Part shown: piece by piece, positions 32,597 through 39,844 of the stretch
How positions within the stretch are numbered: position 1 is the first letter of the stretch
How the letters are laid out: every line of letters starts with the position of its first letter
NCBI RefSeq assembly: GCF_040812395.1
Contig: NZ_JBFNXH010000001.1
Span: 124,001 to 188,000 of the forward strand
Direction: 5' to 3'
Source of the DNA: Paenibacillus_E sp040812395
GTDB lineage: Bacteria > Bacillota > Bacilli > Paenibacillales > NBRC-103111
Length of the DNA stretch: 64,000 bases
The notes under the pieces: generated by a model
What the model was told of the DNA's origin: nothing
The model's database searches: none
Seen by the model: the letters and a program-made list of their open reading frames with translations, nothing else
Program-made: the position numbers and the translations under genes

Positions 32597-33643
32597 TTAA
32601 GGTGCAATCGCGCCAGAATCGGGTATTCGATCTGACGAAAGCAATTCACTTACCGTTCCTAAGGTGAGCCCTTTATTTTTAATCATTCGTATCATGCCAT
32701 GTAATGCTTCGCTGGAAGAAACCGTTGGGTGCATCAAGATGAGCGTGCCTGGTTCTATGCTCTTGGAAAGACGTTCCATAATTCGATCGGCGCCTGGATT
32801 TTGCCAATCAATCGTATCGAAAGTCCAGAGTACAGTTTTGAGTTTGAGCTCTGAGGCCACTTGGACCGTCTCTTCCTTAAAATAGCCCGATGGCGGCGCA
32901 AACAACGTATTCTTTACACCCAATTGCTGTTTAAGCAACTCTTCGGTTTTCGAAATTTCCTCAACAGCCTTGCTATGGCTAATGTTCCGCATATCCTTGT
33001 GCGAATATGCGTGATTGGACAGTTCGTGGCCTTCACTTTGAATCTTTTTAGCCATCTCCACATTTTTTTTCAACCACGATCCATCAAAAAAGAAGGTTGA
33101 GTGCACATTTTCTTTACGAAGTGTATCAAGTATTTTCGGTAAATATTCATTCCCCCAGGCGACATTAATCATGATGGAGGCCATGGGTTTCTTCGGATTT
33201 CCTTTATAAATCGGATTCGGCCCCAAATCATCCAACTGAATGCTAGGCTTCGTCTCTCTCATTACATATTGAATTTTTCCCGGTGTTAAATGATGTTCGG
33301 CAAGCTTAAGTGTTTCGTCGATATCTACTTCTAAACCGTTATACCCAGGAATAGCTTTCCATACGGGATCTATTTTCGCATTTATTGGTGCGACATAACG
33401 TTTCGAAGCTTCTGCTTTAATGATATCCAGCAAAGTGCTTCGACTCAGCTTGTTGCTCGAATTCGTTTGCGTAGATGCCATGACTGGCACGGCGGCCTGA
33501 TTGACCCAACCGCGTTCTTCAGTAAATAATCTAGAACCGACTTTAACAGCAGTCAAATAGGAGCCGATACCAGGGATAGCCTGGAGAATAAGCAGCACGA
33601 TAACAAAAAAACTTCCTAGTAGCAACCATTTTTTGTAATGCAT
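32597..33643 (-). CDS. Polysaccharide deacetylase-like protein (YlxY)
   Basis: This 348-residue protein has one N-terminal membrane anchor (about 4-24, KWLLLGSFFVIVLLILQAI) and an extracellular NodB-type domain from about residue 150. The usual catalytic TFDDG motif is replaced by IMINVAWGNEY near 160-170, so the Asp dyad is missing. The histidine motif is kept as SNHAYSH near 222, and HPTVSSSEA is present near 304. That combination is typical of YlxY and makes normal deacetylase activity doubtful. The ATG at 33641-33643 has GGGGGGA 8 bases upstream; the longer frame lacks an RBS. The position between pnp and mlpA matches B. subtilis. Confidence 0.87.
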   Translation of the reverse strand: MHYKKWLLLGSFFVIVLLILQAIPGIGSYLTAVKVGSRLFTEERGWVNQAAVPVMASTQTNSSNKLSRSTLLDIIKAEASKRYVAPINAKIDPVWKAIPGYNGLEVDIDETLKLAEHHLTPGKIQYVMRETKPSIQLDDLGPNPIYKGNPKKPMASIMINVAWGNEYLPKILDTLRKENVHSTFFFDGSWLKKNVEMAKKIQSEGHELSNHAYSHKDMRNISHSKAVEEISKTEELLKQQLGVKNTLFAPPSGYFKEETVQVASELKLKTVLWTFDTIDWQNPGADRIMERLSKSIEPGTLILMHPTVSSSEALHGMIRMIKNKGLTLGTVSELLSSDRIPDSGAIAP

Positions 33644-33742
33644 ACGCAAATCCCCCCAAAAGCTTTCCTTCTTCAAGATCATATGTTGGGGAGGACAAGT
33701 TTAGAACGTAACATCTCCATTTCGTTTGCTTGGAGTTGAAAT

Positions 33743-33771
33743 GCAAAAAAGAGACAGATTGATCTGACTCT
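33743..33771 (-). terminator. Intrinsic terminator after pnp
   Basis: Minus-strand AGAGTCAGAT-CA-ATCTGTCTCT (one mismatch; 33750-33771) followed by TTTTTTG. Confidence 0.75.
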
Positions 33772-33814
33772 TTATCCGGAATTATCTAATTGTGACTGCG
33801 CAAGTCACGCGGCC

Positions 33815-35917
33815 TTAGGTTTGAGCCGGGACTTGCGAAGTTAATGTCGCTTTGCGTGAAAGATTCACTCTTCCTTGCTGATCGATTTCAGTTACTTTAA
33901 CTGTAATTTGGTCACCCACATTAACTACATCTTCTACTTTCGCTACGCGCTCAGTGGAAAGCTGTGAAATGTGCACCAATCCTTCTTTACCAGGAAGAAT
34001 TTCTACGAAAGCACCGAATTTCTCAACGCGTTTCACAGTTCCCAGATAGGTTTCACCCACGATAACCTCGCGAACGATGCCTTCGATAATGGAGCGTGCT
34101 TTCTCGTTCATTTCCTGGTTCGAAGAGGCGATAAATACGCGGCCATCCTGTTCGATATCGATTTTCACGCCGGTTTCTTCAATGATTTTATTGATGATTT
34201 TACCGCCAGCACCAATAACATCACGGATTTTGTCCGGATTGATCTGCATCGTAAGAATTTTAGGCGCATATTGAGAAAGAGTTTTCTTCGGTTCGTCAAT
34301 ACGAGCAAGCATTTTGTTCAATATGTGCAAACGACCTTCTTTCGCCTGCTCCAAAGATTGCTGCAAGATGCTGCGGTCGATACCGTCGATTTTGATGTCC
34401 ATTTGCAAGGCAGTCACACCTTTTGCCGTACCTGCCACTTTAAAATCCATATCGCCGAGATGATCTTCCATGCCTTGAATATCGGACAAAATGGAGAAAT
34501 GATCGCCGTCTTTGATCAGTCCCATTGCGATACCTGCTACTGGAGCTTTGATCGGTACGCCAGCGTCCATCAATGCAAGTGTACTTGCGCAAATACTCGC
34601 TTGTGAAGTCGAGCCATTGGATTCAAGCACTTCTGAAACCAGACGAATCGTATACGGGAATTCCACTTCATTAGGAATAATAGGTTCAAGCGCTCTTTCA
34701 CCTAACGCGCCATGTCCAATTTCGCGGCGGCCTGGTGGACGAAGCGGTCTTGCTTCACCAACGGAAAACGGCGGGAAATTATAATGGTGCATAAAACGCT
34801 TTGTTTCTGTCAGATCTAGACCATCAAGAATTTGCACATCGCCTAGGGCGCCTAACGTACAGATACTCAAGGCTTGCGTTTGTCCACGTGTAAACAGCCC
34901 GGAACCGTGTGTGCGAGGCAGTAACGTGATATCGCATTCGATCGGGCGGATTTCTTCTAATTTACGACCATCAGGTCTAACTTTATCATGTGTAATTAAA
35001 CGGCGTACTTCTTCTTTTACGATGTCGTACAGCGTCTCTTTTACATCACCGATAAGTTCTGGTGTCTCTGCATAAACTTCGCCGAAATGGGCTACCGCTT
35101 CAGCATTCACTTCATCTATCGCTTCTTGACGCGCATGTTTCTCAGCAATTTTGACAGCTGCAACTAAACGTTCTTGAGCAAACTCGCGAACCGCTTTATT
35201 TACTTCTGCATCAACTGCGTGAAGTTTGACTTCCATTTTCGGTTTGCCTGCCTGCTCAACCAAATCTTCAATGACTGCAACGATTTTGCGAATTTCGTCA
35301 TGGCCGAACATGATGGCTTCGAGCATTACTTCCTCTGGAACTTCATTGGCGCCAGCTTCAACCATCATAATGGCATCTTTCGTCCCAGCAACGGTAAGAT
35401 GAATATCACTTTTCTCCGCTTGCTCCGTCGTTGGATTGATCACGAACTGACCATCGACACGACCAACAATAACGCCGCCAACAGGACCGTTGAAAGGAAC
35501 GTCGGAGATTGCCAGCGCCGCGGATGTACCGATCATGGCTGCAATTTCAGGCGAACATTCTTGGTCAACGCTCATAACGATGGAAACGATTTGCACATCA
35601 TTGCGGAAGCCTTCCGGAAATAACGGGCGAATCGGACGGTCAGTCAAGCGGCTCGCTAAAATCGCTTTTTCGCTTGGACGTCCCTCGCGTTTGATGAAAC
35701 CGCCTGGAATTTTCCCTACCGAATATAATCTTTCTTCATAGTTCACAGTTAACGGAAAAAAATCCAAATCTTTCGGTCCGGTTGAAGCCGTAACTGTTGA
35801 AAGCACAACTGTGTCGCCATAACGCACGGTAACAGCTGCATTGGCCTGTTTCGCAAGTCTGCCCGTTTCAAGAATGAACGGTCTGCCGCCAAGGTCCATT
35901 TGTACCCTTTTCTCCAT
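33815..35917 (-). CDS. pnp: Polyribonucleotide nucleotidyltransferase (PNPase)
   Basis: PNPase degrades RNA 3'-5' phosphorolytically and partners with RNase Y and RNase J in the Firmicute degradosome. The 700-residue protein has the two RNase PH domains (FILETGRLAKQANAAVTVRY near the start; TLLPRTHGSGLFTRGQTQAL near 328 and DFKVAGTAKGVTALQMDIK near 485), a KH domain (DKIRDVIGAGGKIINKIIEE near 556-575) and an S1 domain (GAFVEILPGKEGLVHISQLS near 625). The ATG at 35915-35917 has AGGAGGG upstream. It follows rpsO across a terminator, the conserved rpsO-pnp pair. Confidence 0.98.
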   Translation of the reverse strand: MEKRVQMDLGGRPFILETGRLAKQANAAVTVRYGDTVVLSTVTASTGPKDLDFFPLTVNYEERLYSVGKIPGGFIKREGRPSEKAILASRLTDRPIRPLFPEGFRNDVQIVSIVMSVDQECSPEIAAMIGTSAALAISDVPFNGPVGGVIVGRVDGQFVINPTTEQAEKSDIHLTVAGTKDAIMMVEAGANEVPEEVMLEAIMFGHDEIRKIVAVIEDLVEQAGKPKMEVKLHAVDAEVNKAVREFAQERLVAAVKIAEKHARQEAIDEVNAEAVAHFGEVYAETPELIGDVKETLYDIVKEEVRRLITHDKVRPDGRKLEEIRPIECDITLLPRTHGSGLFTRGQTQALSICTLGALGDVQILDGLDLTETKRFMHHYNFPPFSVGEARPLRPPGRREIGHGALGERALEPIIPNEVEFPYTIRLVSEVLESNGSTSQASICASTLALMDAGVPIKAPVAGIAMGLIKDGDHFSILSDIQGMEDHLGDMDFKVAGTAKGVTALQMDIKIDGIDRSILQQSLEQAKEGRLHILNKMLARIDEPKKTLSQYAPKILTMQINPDKIRDVIGAGGKIINKIIEETGVKIDIEQDGRVFIASSNQEMNEKARSIIEGIVREVIVGETYLGTVKRVEKFGAFVEILPGKEGLVHISQLSTERVAKVEDVVNVGDQITVKVTEIDQQGRVNLSRKATLTSQVPAQT

Positions 35918-36032
35918 AATACCCTCCTAAGAAACTTGCTTTATAAGTTATGTATCCATTTGATGCCTAGAGTCAGAGTCTTCCTCTATTTCTGCGTAAT
36001 ACCTAGTATTTCCTTCTTTTGAACTTTTAAAA

Positions 36033-36106
36033 TACAAGAAAAAGCAACCTTGTCGCTGCTCTCCACCCAGCTCTTATCAAGCCCGATGAAGGAGCAACAG
36101 GTTGCT
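36033..36106 (-). terminator. Intrinsic terminator after rpsO
   Basis: On the minus strand AGCAACCT (36099-36106) pairs with AGGTTGCT (36043-36050), with further pairing towards a long loop, followed by TTTTCTTGTATTTT. Confidence 0.7.
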
Positions 36107-36120
36107 TCTCATGGTCGGTA

Positions 36121-36390
36121 TTATCGACGCAAGCCAAGCTTTTCAATCAAAGCACTGTAACGGCTCACTTCTTTGTTCTTCAGGTATGCTAGCAGCTTAC
36201 GGCGTTGTCCAACCATTTTAAGCAAACCACGGCGGGAATGATGATCTTTCTTGTGAGTCCGCAAATGATTTGTCAGGTTGACAATGTTTTCCGTAAGGAT
36301 AGCTACTTGTACTTCTGGAGAACCCGTGTCGGTATCGTGTACCTTGTGAGTTGCAATCAATTGTGTTTTACGCTCTTGAGTTAATGCCAT
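36121..36390 (-). CDS. rpsO: 30S ribosomal protein S15
   Basis: S15 binds 16S rRNA early in 30S assembly. The 89-residue sequence is complete and typical (MALTQERKTQLIATHKVHDT, GSPEVQVAILTENIVNLTNH, DHHSRRGLLKMVGQRRKLLA). The ATG at 36388-36390 has CAGGAGGTGA upstream. It has its own promoter and a roughly 115-base leader with a branched fold that looks like an S15 autoregulatory element. A terminator separates it from pnp. Confidence 0.99.
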   Translation of the reverse strand: MALTQERKTQLIATHKVHDTDTGSPEVQVAILTENIVNLTNHLRTHKKDHHSRRGLLKMVGQRRKLLAYLKNKEVSRYSALIEKLGLRR

Positions 36391-36480
36391 CCTTGTTCAC
36401 CTCCTGTATCTCATGATATCCCCTGTAGCCGAGATCACGCCGGTGATAGCGGGGTTCCAAGCTAAGGTTTGCTCCCTAAA
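36391..36480 (-). promoter_or_regulatory. Structured rpsO leader (candidate S15 autoregulatory RNA)
   Basis: The minus-strand leader has CCCC (36451-36454) pairing with GGGG (36420-36423), enclosing a perfect hairpin ATCAC-CGGC-GTGAT (36434-36447), just upstream of the rpsO RBS. S15 leaders are widespread but differ in structure; the assignment is by position and foldability only. Confidence 0.45.
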
Positions 36481-36509
36481 GAAATGTATTCCTTTTGGCA
36501 ACGTTATTC

Positions 36510-36539
36510 AGTATAGCATAATCATTAGGCAGAAGTAAA
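36510..36539 (-). promoter_or_regulatory. Promoter of rpsO
   Basis: Minus-strand TTTACT (36534-36539), 18-base spacer ending TGC, then TATACT (36510-36515), giving an extended -10. The start site would be about 36503. Confidence 0.55.
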
Positions 36540-36560
36540 TGCTTGTTTCAGTAGAACTGC

Positions 36561-37496
36561 TTATAGTTTAGCCTTGGCCTCTTCCGAGTCCTTCTTAATC
36601 TGCGAAATCAGCTCGTCGATGGAAGCAAATTTCCGTTCCGATCGTAAATAAGCGATGAATTCTACGGTAAGATGCTCCCCATAAATCTGTTCTGAGAAAT
36701 CAAACAAATGAGCCTCCAACGTCGGCTTCAGCTCGCCGGTTGTAAATGTCGGCTTCACGCCAATGTTCATGACTCCTTTATAGGTTTCCCCTCGCAACGA
36801 TGCTTTAATCGCATACACACCATTCACAGGTATGACAAAAGGCTCGTCCAATTGTAGGTTGGCTGTCGGAAAACCTATGGTTCGTCCCCGCTTCTCTCCA
36901 TCGATGACAGTACCGCTCAAGCTATAGGGACGACCTAATAATCGTGTTACGGTATCGATATCCCCTTGTTGCAGGGATTCGCGAATTAAAGTACTGCTTA
37001 CTTTTTCACCATCCATATGAAAAGGTCTCACCACTTCTACAGAAAATTTGCCATGACTCAATTCACAGAGTGAGTCCGGCGTCCCTTTGCCCTGAAAGCC
37101 AAATGTAAAGTCAAAACCGCATATAACACTGTCCACTCCGAGCAAGTACAAAACTTGATCAACAAACTGCTCCGGAGTTAACCGCATCAAAGAGGCGTCA
37201 AACGTGACAATATAAACATGGTTCACACCAAGAGATGCGAACAGTTCCATTTTTTTGCTCATAGGTGTAAGAAGCTCTGTATACTTCATTTGGCCCATAA
37301 CTGCTCTAGGATGTGGATGAAACGTCATTACGGCAGCAGGCAGACCTAGATGCCCTGCAGTATGTATCGCGCGACCAATAACTTCACGATGTCCCATATG
37401 AACACCATCGAAATCCCCGATCGCCACAACCTGCTTACCGACATGAATGGGGGTTGACTCCAAATCGATTGGATATGAAAGCGGGATTATTTGCAT
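36561..37496 (-). CDS. ribF: Bifunctional riboflavin kinase/FAD synthetase
   Basis: RibF (RibC in B. subtilis) phosphorylates riboflavin to FMN and adenylates it to FAD. The 311-residue protein has the N-terminal nucleotidyltransferase domain with AIGDFDGVHMGHREVIGRA (about 26-44) and the adenylylation SSTLIRESLQQGDI segment (about 165), then the flavokinase domain with GRTIGFPTANLQLDEPFVIP (about 204-223) and NGVYAI near 225. The ATG at 37494-37496 has AGGTGA 11 bases upstream. It is the last gene of the nusA-infB operon, with truB 73 bases upstream. Confidence 0.96.
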   Translation of the reverse strand: MQIIPLSYPIDLESTPIHVGKQVVAIGDFDGVHMGHREVIGRAIHTAGHLGLPAAVMTFHPHPRAVMGQMKYTELLTPMSKKMELFASLGVNHVYIVTFDASLMRLTPEQFVDQVLYLLGVDSVICGFDFTFGFQGKGTPDSLCELSHGKFSVEVVRPFHMDGEKVSSTLIRESLQQGDIDTVTRLLGRPYSLSGTVIDGEKRGRTIGFPTANLQLDEPFVIPVNGVYAIKASLRGETYKGVMNIGVKPTFTTGELKPTLEAHLFDFSEQIYGEHLTVEFIAYLRSERKFASIDELISQIKKDSEEAKAKL

Positions 37497-37569
37497 ATAA
37501 GTTCAATTCACCTACCCATTTCAACCTGCCCGTCAAACTTGTTTCCTCTTACCCATCTTACTGCTCTCT

Positions 37570-38484
37570 TTAAAGGAAAACTTTCGCTGGAATCAGCATT
37601 TCACTTGCGCGATTCCATTCAAAAAGACCTAAGAAGCGTTCATCCTGTGAATATGCACGGAATGTTGTTTGAGCCTCAATACCATGAACCAAGCGATCGG
37701 CGGACAAGAGAATTTTTTTACCTTGTAAGGCGTGCTTTGATTCTTCTGAAGTAAGCTGAATCTTGGGAATGTGAGCAATCGCTTGATCCATAGGAATCAT
37801 ATGCGCTTGCAGCGAGCCTTCCGACTTCAACTGCTCAATCTGCTCGAAAGTCAAGCACTGCTCTCTTCGAATACTGCCCGTCGAGGTTCGAATTAAACTC
37901 TTCATAACAGCCGGATAACCGAGTGCTTTGCCAATATCAACGCATAAAGTACGGATGTAGGTCCCTTTTGAACATGTTACTCGAAAATGGATTTCAGGAT
38001 GAGGGTTTAGCAGACTGATCTCTAGAATTTCCAGCTCATGAATCGTCACTTTTCGTGATTTACGTTCGATCTCTTTACCCTCACGCGCGAGTTCGTATAG
38101 GCGTTTACCGTCTACTTTGACAGCAGAAAACATCGGCGGCACTTGATCAATTTCACCAAGAAAGGATGCCAGTGTTTCTCTGATTTGCCCCTCTACGAGA
38201 TCAACCTGCTGAACTTCTTCCAGGACATTACCGGTCATGTCTTCCGTATCCGTCGAAAGCCCGATTCGTAAAACGGCTTCATATTGCTTGGGAAGCTCTT
38301 GAATGTATTCAACCATTCTTGTTGCTCGTCCCACACAAAGAGGCAGAACCCCTGTGACTTGCGGGTCTAACGTTCCGGTATGGCCAATTCTTTTAACACC
38401 TAGAATCCGTCTTGCTTTTGCAACAACATCATGAGAAGTAAAACCTTCGGGTTTCCAAACAGGCAAAATGCCTTCTAGCGTCAT
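37570..38484 (-). CDS. truB: tRNA pseudouridine(55) synthase TruB
   Basis: TruB makes pseudouridine 55 in the T-loop of tRNAs. The 304-residue protein has GILPVWKPEGFTSHDVVAKA at the N-terminus, the catalytic Asp in KRIGHTGTLDPQVTGVLPLC (about 31-50), and CSKGTYIRTLCVDIGKALGY near 171-190, with a C-terminal PUA-like extension. The ATG overlaps the nrnA stop (ATGA). The conserved neighbours are rbfA and ribF. Confidence 0.97.
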   Translation of the reverse strand: MTLEGILPVWKPEGFTSHDVVAKARRILGVKRIGHTGTLDPQVTGVLPLCVGRATRMVEYIQELPKQYEAVLRIGLSTDTEDMTGNVLEEVQQVDLVEGQIRETLASFLGEIDQVPPMFSAVKVDGKRLYELAREGKEIERKSRKVTIHELEILEISLLNPHPEIHFRVTCSKGTYIRTLCVDIGKALGYPAVMKSLIRTSTGSIRREQCLTFEQIEQLKSEGSLQAHMIPMDQAIAHIPKIQLTSEESKHALQGKKILLSADRLVHGIEAQTTFRAYSQDERFLGLFEWNRASEMLIPAKVFL

Positions 38485-39482
38485 ATCAGTTCGTTCCCTA
38501 CTTCCTGAACCATTCTGTCAACCGCTTCACTAATCGTTCCATGGATTGTGCAGCCTGATGCGCGGACATGTCCGCCTCCCCCAAGGGATTGAGCGATCCG
38601 AGCAACGTCAACTTGTCCTGCAGATCGAAGGCTTACTTTGATGATGCCAGGAGCTTTCTCTTTGAAAAGCATCCCTACCTCAACACCTTCCACGTTGCGC
38701 GGATAGTTAACCAAACCATCCAGGTCCTCACTTGTAGCTCCCGTGGCCTCTAAATCAGCTAACGTAACTGCAAGCCAAGCCAGTTTGCGATCATAGGCGA
38801 ACGAAAGTGTTGACAATGATTTCTGAAGGAGTACCATTTGAGCATAGGTAACTCGCTCCAGCACTTGCTCCGCAATTACTGAACCTTGAACGCCTAAAGC
38901 GAGCAAGGTAGCTCCGATTTGCATAACTTCTGGTGTAGTATTCGAGTAACGAAAGCCACCTGTATCTGTTAACAGGCCCGTGTAAATGCATTCACCAAAT
39001 TCCAAATTTGGCGCTACGTTCATATGTATGGCCAAATCATATAAAATTTGTACCGTTGCGGCGGCATCGTGTTTAATCACATGATGCGTACCAAATTTAT
39101 CATTCGTAGGATGATGATCAATATTGAGTAAATCCACTTGTCCATCAAAAAGAGTGCTGATCTTACCAATTCTGGAAAAATCAGCACAATCTACACTAAT
39201 AATCGTTTGGTACTGCCTTTGTGGATGCTCACAGCTGAAATCGATTGCCCGATCACTTTCCCATAGATAAGAAAATTTAAGGGGCATTGCCCCTTCGTTG
39301 ATCATGGTGAAAGACTTCCCAAGCTGATTAAGGATCCACCCCATCGCAAAGGTAGAACTGGCGGCATCTCCATCCGGCTGGATATGAGACACCACCAGGA
39401 AATCATCATGCTGCTCGATAAACTTCGCAGCCGTTTCCAACTGCTGGATATATTCGGGGGCATGGTTCATTCCGCTGTTCAT
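38481..39482 (-). CDS. nrnA: DHH-family oligoribonuclease/phosphoesterase (NrnA-like)
   Basis: NrnA-type enzymes degrade nanoRNAs and pAp and, in some species, linear dinucleotides from cyclic-di-AMP or cyclic-di-GMP. The 333-residue protein has the DHH motifs: SHIQPDGDAASSTFAMGWIL (about 32-51), SVDCADFSRIG near 95, IDHHPTND near 117-124 and TGLLTDTGGFRYSNT near 170. The DHHA1 domain ends with GGGGHVRASGCTI near 300. The ATG overlaps the rbfA stop (ATGA); a second ATG lies four codons in. Its location between rbfA and truB is common in Paenibacillaceae and Clostridia but not in B. subtilis. Confidence 0.9.
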   Translation of the reverse strand: MNSGMNHAPEYIQQLETAAKFIEQHDDFLVVSHIQPDGDAASSTFAMGWILNQLGKSFTMINEGAMPLKFSYLWESDRAIDFSCEHPQRQYQTIISVDCADFSRIGKISTLFDGQVDLLNIDHHPTNDKFGTHHVIKHDAAATVQILYDLAIHMNVAPNLEFGECIYTGLLTDTGGFRYSNTTPEVMQIGATLLALGVQGSVIAEQVLERVTYAQMVLLQKSLSTLSFAYDRKLAWLAVTLADLEATGATSEDLDGLVNYPRNVEGVEVGMLFKEKAPGIIKVSLRSAGQVDVARIAQSLGGGGHVRASGCTIHGTISEAVDRMVQEVGNELI

Positions 39483-39838
39483 ACGTTTGGATTTCCTTCC
39501 TGATTCAGCTGATGCAGTAAATTATCAATGCGGCTTCCATAATCAATAGAAGCATCAAATTTGAACTGCAGGTCTGGGATTTTACGCAATCGAATTCGCT
39601 TGCCTAGTTCTGAACGGATATACCCCGTTCCAGCAGACAGAGCCTTAAGTGTCGCTGCCTTCTGTTCATCGGTTCCCATTACACTTAAAAACACACGTGC
39701 AAGGGATAAATCGTTTGTAACCTCGACGCCAGTAACCGTTAAGAAACCAATGCGCGGATCTTTCAATTCGGATTGTACGATCTGGCTCAGTTCCTTCTTA
39801 ATCTGCTCGCCAACTCGCCCTACGCGAACTCTAGCCAT
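39479..39838 (-). CDS. rbfA: 30S ribosome-binding factor RbfA
   Basis: RbfA is a KH-fold late 30S assembly factor acting on the 16S rRNA 5' helix. The 119-residue protein is typical (VRVGRVGEQIKKELSQIVQS, DPRIGFLTVTGVEVTNDLSL, IRLRKIPDLQFKFDASIDYG). The ATG at 39836-39838 has GAGAGGTGA upstream and follows infB by 6 bases. The ylxP gene that B. subtilis has between infB and rbfA is absent here. Confidence 0.97.
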   Translation of the reverse strand: MARVRVGRVGEQIKKELSQIVQSELKDPRIGFLTVTGVEVTNDLSLARVFLSVMGTDEQKAATLKALSAGTGYIRSELGKRIRLRKIPDLQFKFDASIDYGSRIDNLLHQLNQEGNPNV

Positions 39839-39844
39839 TTGTTA

